NCBI RefSeq assembly: GCF_001552475.1
Contig: NZ_BCRG01000002.1
Coordinates: 62,001 to 126,000 of the forward strand
Reading direction: 5' to 3'
DNA: 64,000 nt
DNA from: Microbacterium oleivorans NBRC 103075
GTDB taxonomy: Bacteria > Actinomycetota > Actinomycetes > Actinomycetales > Microbacteriaceae
Both the position numbers and the translations under genes were made by a program. Of the stretch, positions 1-8,075 are shown one piece after another; the stretch's first letter is position 1; each line of letters begins with the position of its first letter. Under the pieces are notes generated by a model. It saw nothing but the letters and a program-made list of their open reading frames with translations. It did no database searches and was not told the DNA's origin.

Positions 1-930
1 CGAGGCGGGATCGAGGAGGAGTCGGTAGATCTCCGACAACTCCCGCCACTGGAGGGCGTGTCCCCGGAGGGTGTCGAGATCGAGCCGCGGGAACTCGTGG
101 CGGAACGCGTCGTACACACCGCGCTCGCCCTCGACGAGCACTTCGCGGCCCGTCAGCATGACCAGGTAGTCGCGCCAAAACGCCCCGATCTGCTCGCCGG
201 TGTTCGCTTCGATCGGCAGCCAGTAGTCGTTCTCGATCTCGCTCTGCTCGCTGTGCGAGAGGCCCATGAGGACGTAGTTGTGGATGAGCTCGTGGTCGCG
301 AAGAGGCTCGCCCGTGGAGTTGAGGCTCTCGAAGATCTGCTGCGCGTTCGCCTGACCGCCCAGGGTGATCGACACGTGCTCGAGTTTGCGGAGGCCGCGC
401 CAGATGCCGGCGGCCTCGTCGGGGCGGATCTGGCTACGGAAGAACGCGTAGTTGTCGTCGAAGCGCGAAACCCGGTCGGCGTCGGCGGGGGAGCGGCGAT
501 CGAGGACCACACTCTCGAAGACGTCCGCCCAGGCGCGGTGCGGGCGCAGCTTGGTGCGTCCCGGCTCGTCGCTTCGCACGAGGACGGCCTCGAGTTCGCC
601 AGCCAGCGCGGGGTCGTCGTCGCGAAGGGTGTGGTGCAGTGCCGCGATCAGAAGCATGAGGGTCGTCACGCGCTGCTGGCCATCGATCAGGACGAGGTGA
701 GCATCGTCGGCCGCCGAGGTACTCGCCGTCGAAAGGATCGACCCGATGAAGTGGGTCTGGCCGTCCTCGGTGTCGGCGACGGCGCGGATGTCGCCGAGCA
801 GCTGCTCGCACCCGCCGATGTCCCATCGATACTGCCGTTGATAGACGGGGACGACGATCGTGGTGTCGGAGGCGGAGAGCCAGTCGATCGTGTTGACGGC
901 TGTCGCATCGACGTTCGTAGCAGTGCTCAT
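1..930 (-). CDS. DUF262 (GmrS-like) domain protein, N-terminal part, gene cut by window edge
   Basis: The reading frame is open from an ATG at 930 to the first base, so 310 codons are visible and the C-terminus lies outside the window. It shows the two hallmark DUF262 motifs: a PVYQRQYRW box at residues 28-36 and IDGQQR at 82-87. DUF262 is the nucleotide-binding half of GmrSD type IV restriction enzymes and of several other phage-defence proteins. The C-terminal partner domain (DUF1524 HNH in GmrD) cannot be seen. A GGGGA ribosome site precedes the ATG, and a TAAAAT -10-like box lies at 952-957. The gene is divergent from the next gene. The domain call is confident; a defence role is inference, because solitary DUF262 proteins are also common outside defence loci. 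Confidence 0.85.
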   Translation of the reverse strand, partial: MSTATNVDATAVNTIDWLSASDTTIVVPVYQRQYRWDIGGCEQLLGDIRAVADTEDGQTHFIGSILSTASTSAADDAHLVLIDGQQRVTTLMLLIAALHHTLRDDDPALAGELEAVLVRSDEPGRTKLRPHRAWADVFESVVLDRRSPADADRVSRFDDNYAFFRSQIRPDEAAGIWRGLRKLEHVSITLGGQANAQQIFESLNSTGEPLRDHELIHNYVLMGLSHSEQSEIENDYWLPIEANTGEQIGAFWRDYLVMLTGREVLVEGERGVYDAFRHEFPRLDLDTLRGHALQWRELSEIYRLLLDPAS

Positions 931-988
931 GTTCCCCGAAATGCTCGTCGAATTTTACCGGTCGAGTCTACTGAGGCTCGCGGAGCTG

Positions 989-1006
989 CTAGGTAGGCTT
1001 ACCTAA
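989..1006. promoter_or_regulatory. Iron-box-like palindrome (possible DtxR/IdeR operator)
   Basis: The 18-bp sequence CTAGGTAGGCTTACCTAA has the half-sites CTAGGT and ACCTAA, close to the DtxR/IdeR iron-box arms TTAGGT/ACCTAA. The arms are 6 bp apart, whereas the classical 19-bp box has 7. It lies where the -35 element of the rightward gene should be, since a TAAAAA -10-like box is at 1017-1022. It could also affect the divergent DUF262 gene. Binding is inferred. Confidence 0.4.
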
Positions 1007-1053
1007 GTCGGGCCTGTAAAAACTTCGCTCGCCCGACAGAAAGGTTGATCCGC

Positions 1054-1827
1054 ATGGGTTACATCAAGAGTGCTCTGCTCGAGGAGACCGGGTACGTCGT
1101 CCTCGACATGTACGGCAAGCAAATCGATCCCAAGGAATGGATGGACATCGAGTACGTCGACTGGAAGTCCTCCGGCGACACCCGGTTCGCGCCGCTCGCG
1201 TCCGCCAAGGGCGAGATCGAATGCAACGGCTTCTGGAACCACCAGCCGCCGCGCACCGACAAGGATGGCGTCTGGATTCCGTCGCAGACCGAGAAGGCGC
1301 CCACGCTGACCGACCGTGCGCTCGAGCCCGGCTCGAACGTCGGTCGCTGCCGCATCATCGAATTGCAGCCGAACACGTACGCCGACGCGCTGTACAACCT
1401 GCACCAGGATGACAACAACCGTCTGAACCCCGACGGCACCGGCTGGGTCGTCCGCAGCTTCTTCAACCTGACCGATGACAAGGACAGCTTCTTCGTCCTT
1501 CGCGACAACCGCACCGACCCGAATGGCGAAACCCGGATCGCCCTTCCCGCCGGCGCCCAGCTCGTCATCGACACGCAGCGTCTCTGGCACGCCGCATACC
1601 ACCCGGGCGACGCGCCCCGGTACTGCCTCATCACGTCGTGGGAGTCCGGTCCCGAGCTCGACGCCTACATGGAGAAGTACAACGGCGTGAACAAGGTCGA
1701 GAGCGTCCCGCTCGATCAGGAGACCATCGACGCCGGCCAGGCAGAGCAGGAGCGACGCATCGCCGCTCGTGCTGCCGCGCTCGCGGCTCGTGGTCAGCGC
1801 GAGGTCCTCGCGATGAGCGAGGCCTGA
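1054..1827 (+). CDS. Putative Fe(II)/2-oxoglutarate-dependent oxygenase-like protein
   Basis: This 257-residue protein is not a family I can name securely. It carries the residue pattern of a double-stranded beta-helix Fe(II)/2OG dioxygenase: His117-x-Asp119 (LHQDD), a distal His179 in RLWHAAYH, and Arg189 ten residues later, in the usual spacing for the 2OG-binding arginine. The C-terminal 50 residues are Ala/Glu/Arg-rich and probably helical. The ATG at 1054 is chosen because AAAGG at 1040-1044 sits 9 nt upstream; an in-frame TTG at 1045 would be too close. It is monocistronic and followed by a strong terminator. The iron-box-like palindrome upstream would fit an iron-dependent enzyme whose synthesis responds to iron. 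The substrate is unknown. Confidence 0.55.
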   Translation: MGYIKSALLEETGYVVLDMYGKQIDPKEWMDIEYVDWKSSGDTRFAPLASAKGEIECNGFWNHQPPRTDKDGVWIPSQTEKAPTLTDRALEPGSNVGRCRIIELQPNTYADALYNLHQDDNNRLNPDGTGWVVRSFFNLTDDKDSFFVLRDNRTDPNGETRIALPAGAQLVIDTQRLWHAAYHPGDAPRYCLITSWESGPELDAYMEKYNGVNKVESVPLDQETIDAGQAEQERRIAARAAALAARGQREVLAMSEA

Positions 1828-1843
1828 GCCTTCCTCCACCTCG

Positions 1844-1880
1844 ACGACGCCCCCGGTTTCGGCCGGGGGCGTCGTTCTTT
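1844..1880 (+). terminator. Rho-independent terminator
   Basis: A perfect 13-bp stem (ACGACGCCCCCGG, 1844-1856, with its complement at 1863-1875) with a 6-nt loop is followed by TCTTT. It closes the oxygenase-like transcript and separates it from the fru operon. Confidence 0.85.
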
Positions 1881-1889
1881 ACCGCATTC

Positions 1890-1918
1890 TTGTTTCGTGT
1901 TGGTTTCTGTTGTAACGT
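1890..1918 (+). promoter_or_regulatory. fru operon promoter with DeoR-type direct-repeat operator
   Basis: A -35-like TTGTTT (1890-1895) and a -10-like TAACGT (1913-1918) are separated by exactly 17 bp. The spacer holds an imperfect direct repeat, GTTTCGTGTT (1892-1901) and GTTTCTGTTG (1903-1912), offset by 11 bp. TTTC/TGTT direct repeats resemble operators of DeoR-family repressors such as AgaR and SugR. Autoregulation by the next gene is therefore likely but inferred. Confidence 0.5.
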
Positions 1919-1942
1919 GTGGTCTTGTTCGAGGAGGACCAC

Positions 1943-2725
1943 ATGTACGCAACGGAGCGCCAGCAGCAGATCGAGCAGCTGATCGCCACTGACGGTCGCG
2001 TCGCCGTGCTCGACCTCGCCGATCGCTTCGGTGTGACGACCGAAACCGTCCGCCGCGACCTTGCAGCCCTCGAGCGCGTCGGTGTCGTCCGCCGTGTTCA
2101 CGGCGGCGCCGTGCACCGCACCCGTGCCAGCACCGCCGAGGCTTCCGTCGCAGAACGCTCCGTGCAGCGCAGCGGCTCCAAGCAGACCATCGCTCGCGCC
2201 GCCGTCGACCTGCTCGGTTCCGAGCTCGACGGAGCGCTGTACCTCGACGCCGGCACGACGACGGGCGCGATCGCGCAGCTCCTCGCGACCGGCCCCCACC
2301 CCGCAGGCGATCTCGAGGTCGTGACGCACTCCATGTCCGTGGCCCATACGCTCGCGGGCGCACAGGGCATCGGCTTGACCGCCATCGGCGGTCGCGTCCG
2401 CGGACTGACCGCCGCAGCGGTCGGCGCCCAGACCGTGGAGGCCATCTCGCGCCTGCGCCCCGACATCGCCTTCATCGGCACGAACGGTGTCGCCGCCGGC
2501 TTCGGCCTCAGCACCCCCGACCCCGACGAGGCTGCGGTGAAGCGGGCGATCGTGGCGTCAGCGCGACGGATCGTCGTCGTCGCGGACGCCGACAAGTTCG
2601 ACGCGGAGCTTCTCGTCTCGTTCGCTTCCCTGTCCGATGTCGATGTCCTGCTGACCGACACGGCGCCGTCGGGTGTTCTCGCCGAGGCCCTTCGCGAGGC
2701 CGATGTGGAGGTCCAGATCGCATGA
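1943..2725 (+). CDS. fruR: DeoR-family transcriptional repressor of the fructose operon
   Basis: 260 residues. An N-terminal winged helix-turn-helix of DeoR type (about residues 4-55, with ETVRRDL in the recognition helix) is followed by a DeoR C-terminal sensor domain with the sugar-phosphate pocket motif LDAGTTTG. Such repressors release DNA on binding a phosphorylated sugar, here probably fructose 1-phosphate or fructose 1,6-bisphosphate. The ATG at 1943 is preceded by GAGGAGG at 1931-1937; an in-frame GTG at 1919 has no ribosome site. Its stop overlaps the ATG of fruK (ATGA), so the two are translationally coupled, and it is the first gene of a four-gene PTS operon. Family call secure; the symbol rests on context. 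Confidence 0.88.
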   Translation: MYATERQQQIEQLIATDGRVAVLDLADRFGVTTETVRRDLAALERVGVVRRVHGGAVHRTRASTAEASVAERSVQRSGSKQTIARAAVDLLGSELDGALYLDAGTTTGAIAQLLATGPHPAGDLEVVTHSMSVAHTLAGAQGIGLTAIGGRVRGLTAAAVGAQTVEAISRLRPDIAFIGTNGVAAGFGLSTPDPDEAAVKRAIVASARRIVVVADADKFDAELLVSFASLSDVDVLLTDTAPSGVLAEALREADVEVQIA

Positions 2726-3705
2726 TCGTCACCCTGACAACGAACCCCTCGCTCGACCGCACGATCGCCCTCGAGGCACCGCTGCGCGTCGGCGAGGTCC
2801 AGGGCGCCCTGAGCGCTCGGGAGGATGCCGGGGGCAAGGGCATCAACGTGGCCCGCGTGGTGGCCGCGGCATCCCGCCCCACCCTCGCCGTGCTTCCGCT
2901 CGATCCGACCGACCCGTTCGCCGGCGCGCTCGACGCGACCGGGATCAACGTCCACACCGTCGCGCACGACGGCGCGACCCGTGCGAACGTCACGATCGCC
3001 GACGCGGCGGGTGTCACGACGAAACTCAACCTGCCCGGGGCGGCGTTCACCGCCGAGGATGCCGCGGCCCTCACAGCCGCGGTCGTCGCCGCCTCCGAGG
3101 GCGCGTTGTGGCTCGTGCTGGCAGGTTCGCTCGCTCCCGGACTGCCCGACGACTACTACGTCCAGGTCATCGGCGCTGTGCGGTCCGCCTGGGGCGCGGC
3201 CGCTCCGCGCATTGCCGTCGACACGTCGGGTGCGGCGCTGGCCGCCGCCGTCGCCTCGGGCCGGCCGGACCTCATCAAGCCCAACGACGAGGAGCTCGCC
3301 GAGCTCGTCGGACGCGATGTGGATGCTGCACTCGCCCTCCCCGACGCGGTCGCCGATATCGCCGCGGCTCTCGTCCCCGCGTCCGTGGGCGCCGCCCTCG
3401 TCACCCTCGGCGGCGACGGGGCGGTCCTCGTGACACCCGACGGCTCGTGGCACGGCACGCCCCCGCCGACCCGGGTGCGCAGCACCGTCGGAGCGGGCGA
3501 CAGTTCGCTCGCCGGATATCTGCTCGCCGAGACCGCCGGCGCTGAACCCGAGGACAGGCTGCGCTCCGGCATCCGCTATGGATCCGCTGCGGCTTCGTTG
3601 CCCGGCACCCAACCCCCGACCCCTGACGACCTGTCGACCGGCGACGTGCCGGTGCGACGGCTTCTGCAGAAGGACAACCCGACCACTGGAGGTCACCGTG
3701 ACTGA
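2722..3705 (+). CDS. fruK: 1-phosphofructokinase (PfkB family)
   Basis: 327 residues, the usual length for FruK. It phosphorylates fructose 1-phosphate to fructose 1,6-bisphosphate in the cytoplasm. PfkB features are visible: the N-terminal TNPSLDRTI segment, the GGKGINVARV glycine motif near residue 37, and the C-terminal TVGAGDS anion-hole motif with the probable catalytic base Asp260. Its ATG overlaps the repressor stop by 4 nt, and its own end overlaps the start of fruA by 8 nt. The repressor, kinase and permease are thus made as one coupled unit, consistent with fructose import as fructose 1-phosphate. Confidence 0.93.
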   Translation: MIVTLTTNPSLDRTIALEAPLRVGEVQGALSAREDAGGKGINVARVVAAASRPTLAVLPLDPTDPFAGALDATGINVHTVAHDGATRANVTIADAAGVTTKLNLPGAAFTAEDAAALTAAVVAASEGALWLVLAGSLAPGLPDDYYVQVIGAVRSAWGAAAPRIAVDTSGAALAAAVASGRPDLIKPNDEELAELVGRDVDAALALPDAVADIAAALVPASVGAALVTLGGDGAVLVTPDGSWHGTPPPTRVRSTVGAGDSSLAGYLLAETAGAEPEDRLRSGIRYGSAAASLPGTQPPTPDDLSTGDVPVRRLLQKDNPTTGGHRD

Positions 3706-5758
3706 GATCATCACCGCGGAACTCGTCAGTATCGACGAGCCGCTCGGCGCCGACAAGCGCGCCGTCATCGAGGCGCTGGCGCAGCGCGTCGCGTTGCAGG
3801 GGAGGGCCACCGACGGTGCTCGCCTCGCCGCCGACGCGTGGGCGCGGGAGGAGAAGGACGAAACCGGCCTTCCCGGTGGTATCGCGATCCCGCACGCGAA
3901 GAGCGCCGCGGTGACGCAGGCCTCGCTCGCCTTCGCCCGCCTGAGCCCCGGCGTCGACTTCGGCGCGGAAGACGGCGGCGCAGACCTCGTCTTCCTCATC
4001 GCCGCTCCCGACACCGCGGCGGAGGAGCACCTCGCCGTGCTGTCGAAGCTCGCCCGCAGCCTCATGCGCGACGACTTCACCGCGGGGCTGCGTGCCGCGA
4101 CGACGGCGGACGAGGTCGTCGCCATCGTGCGCGACGCGATCTCTGACGCGCCCGCCGCCGCCGCGCCCGAGACCCGCGCCACCGCCCGCGCGACGGCCGA
4201 GACGTCCGCCGACGACGCACTCATGATCAACGGGCGCCCCGCGCGGATCGTCGCCGTGACCGCCTGCGCGACGGGCATCGCCCACACCTTCATGGCCGCC
4301 GACGCGCTCACTGCGACGGGCCAGAAGGAGGGCGTCGACCTCACCGTCGAGCCTCAGGGGTCGAGCGGTTACAAGGCCATCGACCAGCGCATCATCGACG
4401 AGGCGGACGCCGTCATCTTCGCCGTCGACGTGGACGTCCGCGAGCAGGCGCGTTTCGCCGGCAAGCCCGTCGTCCGCTCCGGCGTCAAGCGCGGCATCGA
4501 GCAGCCCGCGCAGATGCTGCGCGAGGCCGTCGCCGCGGCGAAGAACCCGAACGCGGCGCGCGTGCCCGGTGCGGGTGCGGGCGCGGCCGCATCGGCCGGG
4601 AGTGCGGCGCCGACCACGCTCGGTGGCACGGTGAGACGCGCTCTGCTCACCGGCGTCAGCTACATGATCCCGTTCGTCGCCGGTGGTGGTCTCCTCATCG
4701 CTCTCGGCTTCGCGCTCGCGGGCTACCAGATCGCCTCGCCGCACGAAGGCACGGACGTCAACAACGCGGTGTACACGCTCCAGAACTTCACCCTCTGGAA
4801 TCTGCCCGATCAGGGCCTGCTCTACTACCTCGGCGCCGTGGCGTTCCAGATCGGTGGGCTGTCGTTCGGCTTCCTGGTGCCGGCCCTGGCGGGTTACATC
4901 GCCTACGGCATCGCCGACCGTCCCGGCATCGCGCCTGGATTCGTCGCGGGTGCCGTCGCGAGCTTCATGGGCGCGGGCTTCATCGGTGCCATCGTCGGCG
5001 GTCTTCTCGCCGGTCTCGCCGCCTGGTGGCTCAACCGCCTCGAGGTCCCGCGCTGGCTGCGTGGTCTCATGCCGGTCGTCATCATCCCGCTCCTCGGCTC
5101 GATTTTCGCGTCGGGTCTGCTCCTCATGGTGTTCGGTGGACCCATCGCCGCGCTGTCGGTCGCGCTGAACGGCTGGCTGTCCAGCCTTACGGGAGCCGGC
5201 GTCATTCTGCTCGGCGTCATCCTCGGCCTCATGATGTGCTTCGACCTCGGCGGACCGGTCAATAAGGTCGCCTACGGCTTCGCCACGGCGAACCTCGCGC
5301 AGGGCATCGCCGGCGACGAGCGCTATCTGCAGATCATGGCCGCGGTCATGGCCGCCGGTATGGTACCGCCGCTCGCCATGGCGCTCGCGTCGACCGTCCT
5401 CGGCCGGAAGCTGTTCACGGAGCCCGAGCGCGAGAACGGCAAAGCAGCCTGGCTGCTGGGCGCCGCCTTCATTTCGGAGGGAGCGATCCCGTTCGCTGCG
5501 GCGGACGTGTTCCGCGTCATCCCGGCCGCCATGTTGGGCGGTGCGGTGACCGGTGCCATGTCGATGGCGTTCGCCGTCACCTCCCGTGCCCCGCACGGTG
5601 GCGTGTTCGTCTTCTTCGCCATCGACAACTTCTGGCTGTGGATGTTCTCGATCGCCGTCGGAACTGTCATCAGCGCCGTCACCGTCGTGCTGCTGAAGCG
5701 CTACGCGCGTCGTCGTCCGATCGACGTCGATGTGCCCGCCGTCGCCGTCACGGCATAG
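3698..5758 (+). CDS. fruA: PTS fructose-specific transporter EIIABC
   Basis: 686 residues, a full single-chain fructose permease. EIIA spans about residues 1-150, with the phosphorylated His66 in GIAIPHAK. EIIB spans about 185-290, with Cys190 in TACATGIAH. The EIIC membrane domain covers about 310-675, with many hydrophobic helices. It imports fructose and phosphorylates it to fructose 1-phosphate using phosphate passed from HPr. The GTG at 3698 is chosen because GGAGG at 3688-3692 lies 5 nt upstream and this is where EIIA homology begins; the open frame runs further upstream only as an overlap with fruK. Linkers between domains are Ala/Thr-rich. Confidence 0.95.
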   Translation: MTEIITAELVSIDEPLGADKRAVIEALAQRVALQGRATDGARLAADAWAREEKDETGLPGGIAIPHAKSAAVTQASLAFARLSPGVDFGAEDGGADLVFLIAAPDTAAEEHLAVLSKLARSLMRDDFTAGLRAATTADEVVAIVRDAISDAPAAAAPETRATARATAETSADDALMINGRPARIVAVTACATGIAHTFMAADALTATGQKEGVDLTVEPQGSSGYKAIDQRIIDEADAVIFAVDVDVREQARFAGKPVVRSGVKRGIEQPAQMLREAVAAAKNPNAARVPGAGAGAAASAGSAAPTTLGGTVRRALLTGVSYMIPFVAGGGLLIALGFALAGYQIASPHEGTDVNNAVYTLQNFTLWNLPDQGLLYYLGAVAFQIGGLSFGFLVPALAGYIAYGIADRPGIAPGFVAGAVASFMGAGFIGAIVGGLLAGLAAWWLNRLEVPRWLRGLMPVVIIPLLGSIFASGLLLMVFGGPIAALSVALNGWLSSLTGAGVILLGVILGLMMCFDLGGPVNKVAYGFATANLAQGIAGDERYLQIMAAVMAAGMVPPLAMALASTVLGRKLFTEPERENGKAAWLLGAAFISEGAIPFAAADVFRVIPAAMLGGAVTGAMSMAFAVTSRAPHGGVFVFFAIDNFWLWMFSIAVGTVISAVTVVLLKRYARRRPIDVDVPAVAVTA

Positions 5759-5792
5759 TCTCGAGATACCGACTCAAGGAGGAAGAATCACC

Positions 5793-6062
5793 ATGGCCGA
5801 ACGGACCGCAACCGTCGCGAGCAGCTCCGGACTGCACGCTCGCCCCGCCAAGCTCTTCGTGCAGGCGGTCAAAGAGACGGGCGTCCCCGTCACGATCGCC
5901 GTGCCCGGTGGACCCGACCAGAACGCCGGCAGCATCCTGACCCTCATGGGGCTCGGTGCCACCCAGGGCACGGTCGTGACGCTCAAGGCCGAGGGCGACG
6001 GAGCCGACGAGGCTCTGGACAAGCTCGTCGCCTTTATCGAGACGGACCACGACGCCGAGTGA
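5793..6062 (+). CDS. ptsH: Phosphocarrier protein HPr
   Basis: 89 residues, typical for HPr. His15 in GLHARPA is the phosphorylation site that receives phosphate from EI and passes it to EIIA. The regulatory serine region of low-G+C HPr is not obvious here (QNAGSILTLM around residue 46 is the matching stretch). The ATG at 5793 has a strong AAGGAGGA site at 5776-5783. It lies 34 nt after fruA and ends the fru operon. EI (ptsI) is not in the window. Confidence 0.95.
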   Translation: MAERTATVASSSGLHARPAKLFVQAVKETGVPVTIAVPGGPDQNAGSILTLMGLGATQGTVVTLKAEGDGADEALDKLVAFIETDHDAE

Positions 6063-6081
6063 GTCTCGACCCCCACGAACG

Positions 6082-6124
6082 ACGGATGCCGCGGAGCGAG
6101 AGCCCCGCGGCATCCGTCTTTTCG
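6082..6124 (+). terminator. Terminator of the fru operon, built from a GGATGCC inverted repeat
   Basis: A perfect 13-bp stem (ACGGATGCCGCGG, 6082-6094, paired with 6105-6117) is followed by CTTTTC. The arms contain the 7-mer GGATGCC and its complement, which recurs throughout the window. It may also terminate the convergent gene ending at 6134. Confidence 0.8.
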
Positions 6125-6133
6125 TGTGTCAGA

Positions 6134-6772
6134 TCACAGGTCGGCGGACTGGCCCGGCTCGAGCTCGAGGAACTCGCCGCCGTTCTGCTCCGTCGCCCAC
6201 TTGAGACGGTCCCGGTGCATCGCGAGGCCGACGCGGGAGAGGGTCATGTCGTGGGTACCGAAGGCCCGCCGCGGCTTGACCGCCAGCACGTAGTCGATGG
6301 CCTCGCCGATCTTCAGCCACGGGGCGCCGACGGGGGCGGCGAGCAAGCCCACCTCGATGCCTTCGGGCACCGCGTAGGAGTCGCCGGGATAGTAGAAGTC
6401 GTCGTTGACCAGGACGCCCAGGTTGTCGATCACCGGGATGGACTCGTGGATCACGCTGTGCGTCCCGCCGAAGAAACGCATGCGGAAGGGGCCGACTTCC
6501 ACCTCGTCTCCGACATCGACCTTCGTGACGTCGTATCCGGATGCCGCGGCCACGACACCCTCCGGACCGAAGACGGGGACACCGGGCGCCTGCGACAGGA
6601 TGGCGTCGAGCTGGGCGGGGGTCCAGTGATCGGGGTGCTCATGGGTGAGGACGACGCCTACGAGGTCGTTGAGGTCGTCGAGCGGCAGGGTGAAGGAACC
6701 GGGATCTATGAGGAGGGTCTTTCCCTCGCTGTCGAGTCGCAGACAGGCATGTTCGTGCTTCGTAACGCGCAT
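6134..6772 (-). CDS. Metallo-beta-lactamase-fold metal-dependent hydrolase
   Basis: 212 residues. The zinc-binding HxHxDH motif appears as HEHPDH at about residues 44-49, with further conserved His in GGTHSVIH and GTHDM. The compact size resembles the YtnP/UlaG-like or UPF0173 subgroup of MBL-fold enzymes rather than true beta-lactamases. The ATG at 6772 starts an MRVTKHEHA segment that matches the family N-terminus; an upstream extension of the frame is unlikely to be coding. It is convergent with ptsH, so it is not part of the PTS operon. The substrate cannot be predicted. Confidence 0.85.
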   Translation of the reverse strand: MRVTKHEHACLRLDSEGKTLLIDPGSFTLPLDDLNDLVGVVLTHEHPDHWTPAQLDAILSQAPGVPVFGPEGVVAAASGYDVTKVDVGDEVEVGPFRMRFFGGTHSVIHESIPVIDNLGVLVNDDFYYPGDSYAVPEGIEVGLLAAPVGAPWLKIGEAIDYVLAVKPRRAFGTHDMTLSRVGLAMHRDRLKWATEQNGGEFLELEPGQSADL

Positions 6773-6886
6773 GGTCCCAGTCAACCCACGAGGGGGGCGG
6801 GAGGCAAGGCGATGCCGATTTTGCAGGGCTGTGAACCTCGTGCATAATTGAACGGTTGCCTCCGCAAGGAGGGAACGAAAAAGTAC

Positions 6887-6962
6887 GGCCCCATCGTATA
6901 GCGGCCTAGTACGCCGCCCTCTCACGGCGGTAACGCGGGTTCGAATCCCGCTGGGGTCACCA
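6887..6962 (+). tRNA. tRNA-Glu (anticodon CTC)
   Basis: A complete cloverleaf can be drawn. The acceptor stem pairs GGCCCCA (6887-6893) with TGGGGTC (6952-6958). The anticodon stem CCGCC/GGCGG encloses loop CTCTCAC with anticodon CTC. The T arm is GCGGG-TTCGAAT-CCCGC. The discriminator A and an encoded CCA end at 6962. It reads GAG, the preferred Glu codon in this G+C-rich genome. Confidence 0.95.
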
Positions 6963-6966
6963 CACT

Positions 6967-7002
6967 GACGAAGCCCTCGACCATCAGGTCGAGGGCTTCG
7001 TC
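6967..7002 (+). terminator. Terminator after tRNA-Glu (bidirectional)
   Basis: A perfect 16-bp stem (GACGAAGCCCTCGACC, 6967-6982, with 6987-7002) with an ATCA tetraloop starts 4 nt after the tRNA CCA. It also lies just downstream of the convergent DUF4349 gene, so it can serve both transcripts. Confidence 0.85.
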
Positions 7003-7019
7003 GTTGTCGGCGCGGAAGG

Positions 7020-8075
7020 TCAGCTTTCGGGGGACCGCGACGCGCGCCGGCGTCGCACGCGCCGAACGACCTGCACGATCGCGACGACGATCCCGGCGAC
7101 GACGAGCCAGGGGAGGAGGAAGCCGAGTCCGACGACGATCCCGTTGAGGGTCACGACGAGGGTGTTCCATCCCGTGGAGAGGCCATCCCCGAATCCCTGC
7201 GGGTCGGCCGCGACGCTCTGGCCCGGCGCAGTGATCGTCACGGTCGCGCTCGACAGCGCCACGTCGTCCTTGAGCGTCTCCGCCTGGGCGCGGAGCGAGT
7301 CGAGTTCCGCCTGCCGCTGGGCGAGCGCGTCCTCGGCGGTGAGAAGGTCGCTGGTGGATGCGGCATCCGTGATGAGGCCGCGCAGGCGGTCGACGGAGGC
7401 GTCCAGCGCCTCGATCCGGGCCCGGAGATCGGTCGTCTCCGCCGTGACGTCCTCCCGCGAGATCTGAGACGCGCGGACGGTGCCGAGTTCCTCGAGGTCG
7501 GTCAGGAATGAGGCGAGACCGGAGGCCGGCACCCGCACCGTGATCCGTGCATCGCCGGGGCCCGTCGCAGCTTCGCGGCCGGTGGACTCCGCGGCGTCCG
7601 CGACATTCAGCGACTCGACGTACCCTCCGGATGCCTCGGCTCGGTCGCCGATCGCCTGTGCGGCGGCGGCCGGGTCGTCGGCTTCGAGGGTGGCCTGGGC
7701 ACGGGCGACAACGGCACGCTGTCCGACCTCGGTCGACGGAGTTCCCGAGTCCTGGAGGTCCGTGGTGCCGCCCCCGCTCATCTCGACGCCCTCGTCGCCC
7801 CCGTCCTCGCCTGGCCGCGGTGCAGACTCCTCCGAGACGGCGCTCCCCGCTGACGAAGCACCCCCACTCACGTTGCCGAGCATCGGCCCGACGAACCCCG
7901 CGACCACGATCACGGCGGCAGCAGCTCCTGTAAAGGCCCAGGCCCGCCGACCGCGGCGGCGCGAGGTTTCGCGCGCGTCGGTCATCGACGCCGCGATCTC
8001 GGCGAAGAGCGCTCGTTCGATCTCGTCCTGCCGGGTCCGGATGAGTTCGGGCAGCCGGATGTCCTCTGCGGTCAT
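7020..8075 (-). CDS. DUF4349 membrane protein, encoded with the sigma factor
   Basis: 351 residues. Layout: a cytoplasmic N-terminus of about 50 residues, one membrane helix near 60-80 (AWAFTGAAAAVIVV), a Gly/Ser/Glu-rich linker, the DUF4349 domain with a long coiled coil rich in Leu/Ala/Asp, and a C-terminal membrane helix followed by an Arg-rich tail. The ATG at 8075 overlaps the stop of the sigma gene (ATGA) and has a GGAGGGG site. DUF4349 proteins are envelope proteins of unknown function. Its position suggests that it controls or responds to the sigma factor, although it has no recognisable zinc anti-sigma motif. Confidence 0.8.
   Translation of the reverse strand: MTAEDIRLPELIRTRQDEIERALFAEIAASMTDARETSRRRGRRAWAFTGAAAAVIVVAGFVGPMLGNVSGGASSAGSAVSEESAPRPGEDGGDEGVEMSGGGTTDLQDSGTPSTEVGQRAVVARAQATLEADDPAAAAQAIGDRAEASGGYVESLNVADAAESTGREAATGPGDARITVRVPASGLASFLTDLEELGTVRASQISREDVTAETTDLRARIEALDASVDRLRGLITDAASTSDLLTAEDALAQRQAELDSLRAQAETLKDDVALSSATVTITAPGQSVAADPQGFGDGLSTGWNTLVVTLNGIVVGLGFLLPWLVVAGIVVAIVQVVRRVRRRRASRSPES

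Noticed and set aside
58..996. 312-codon plus-strand frame at the left edge
   Set aside because: The minus strand encodes conserved DUF262 motifs over the same bases; the plus-strand product has none.
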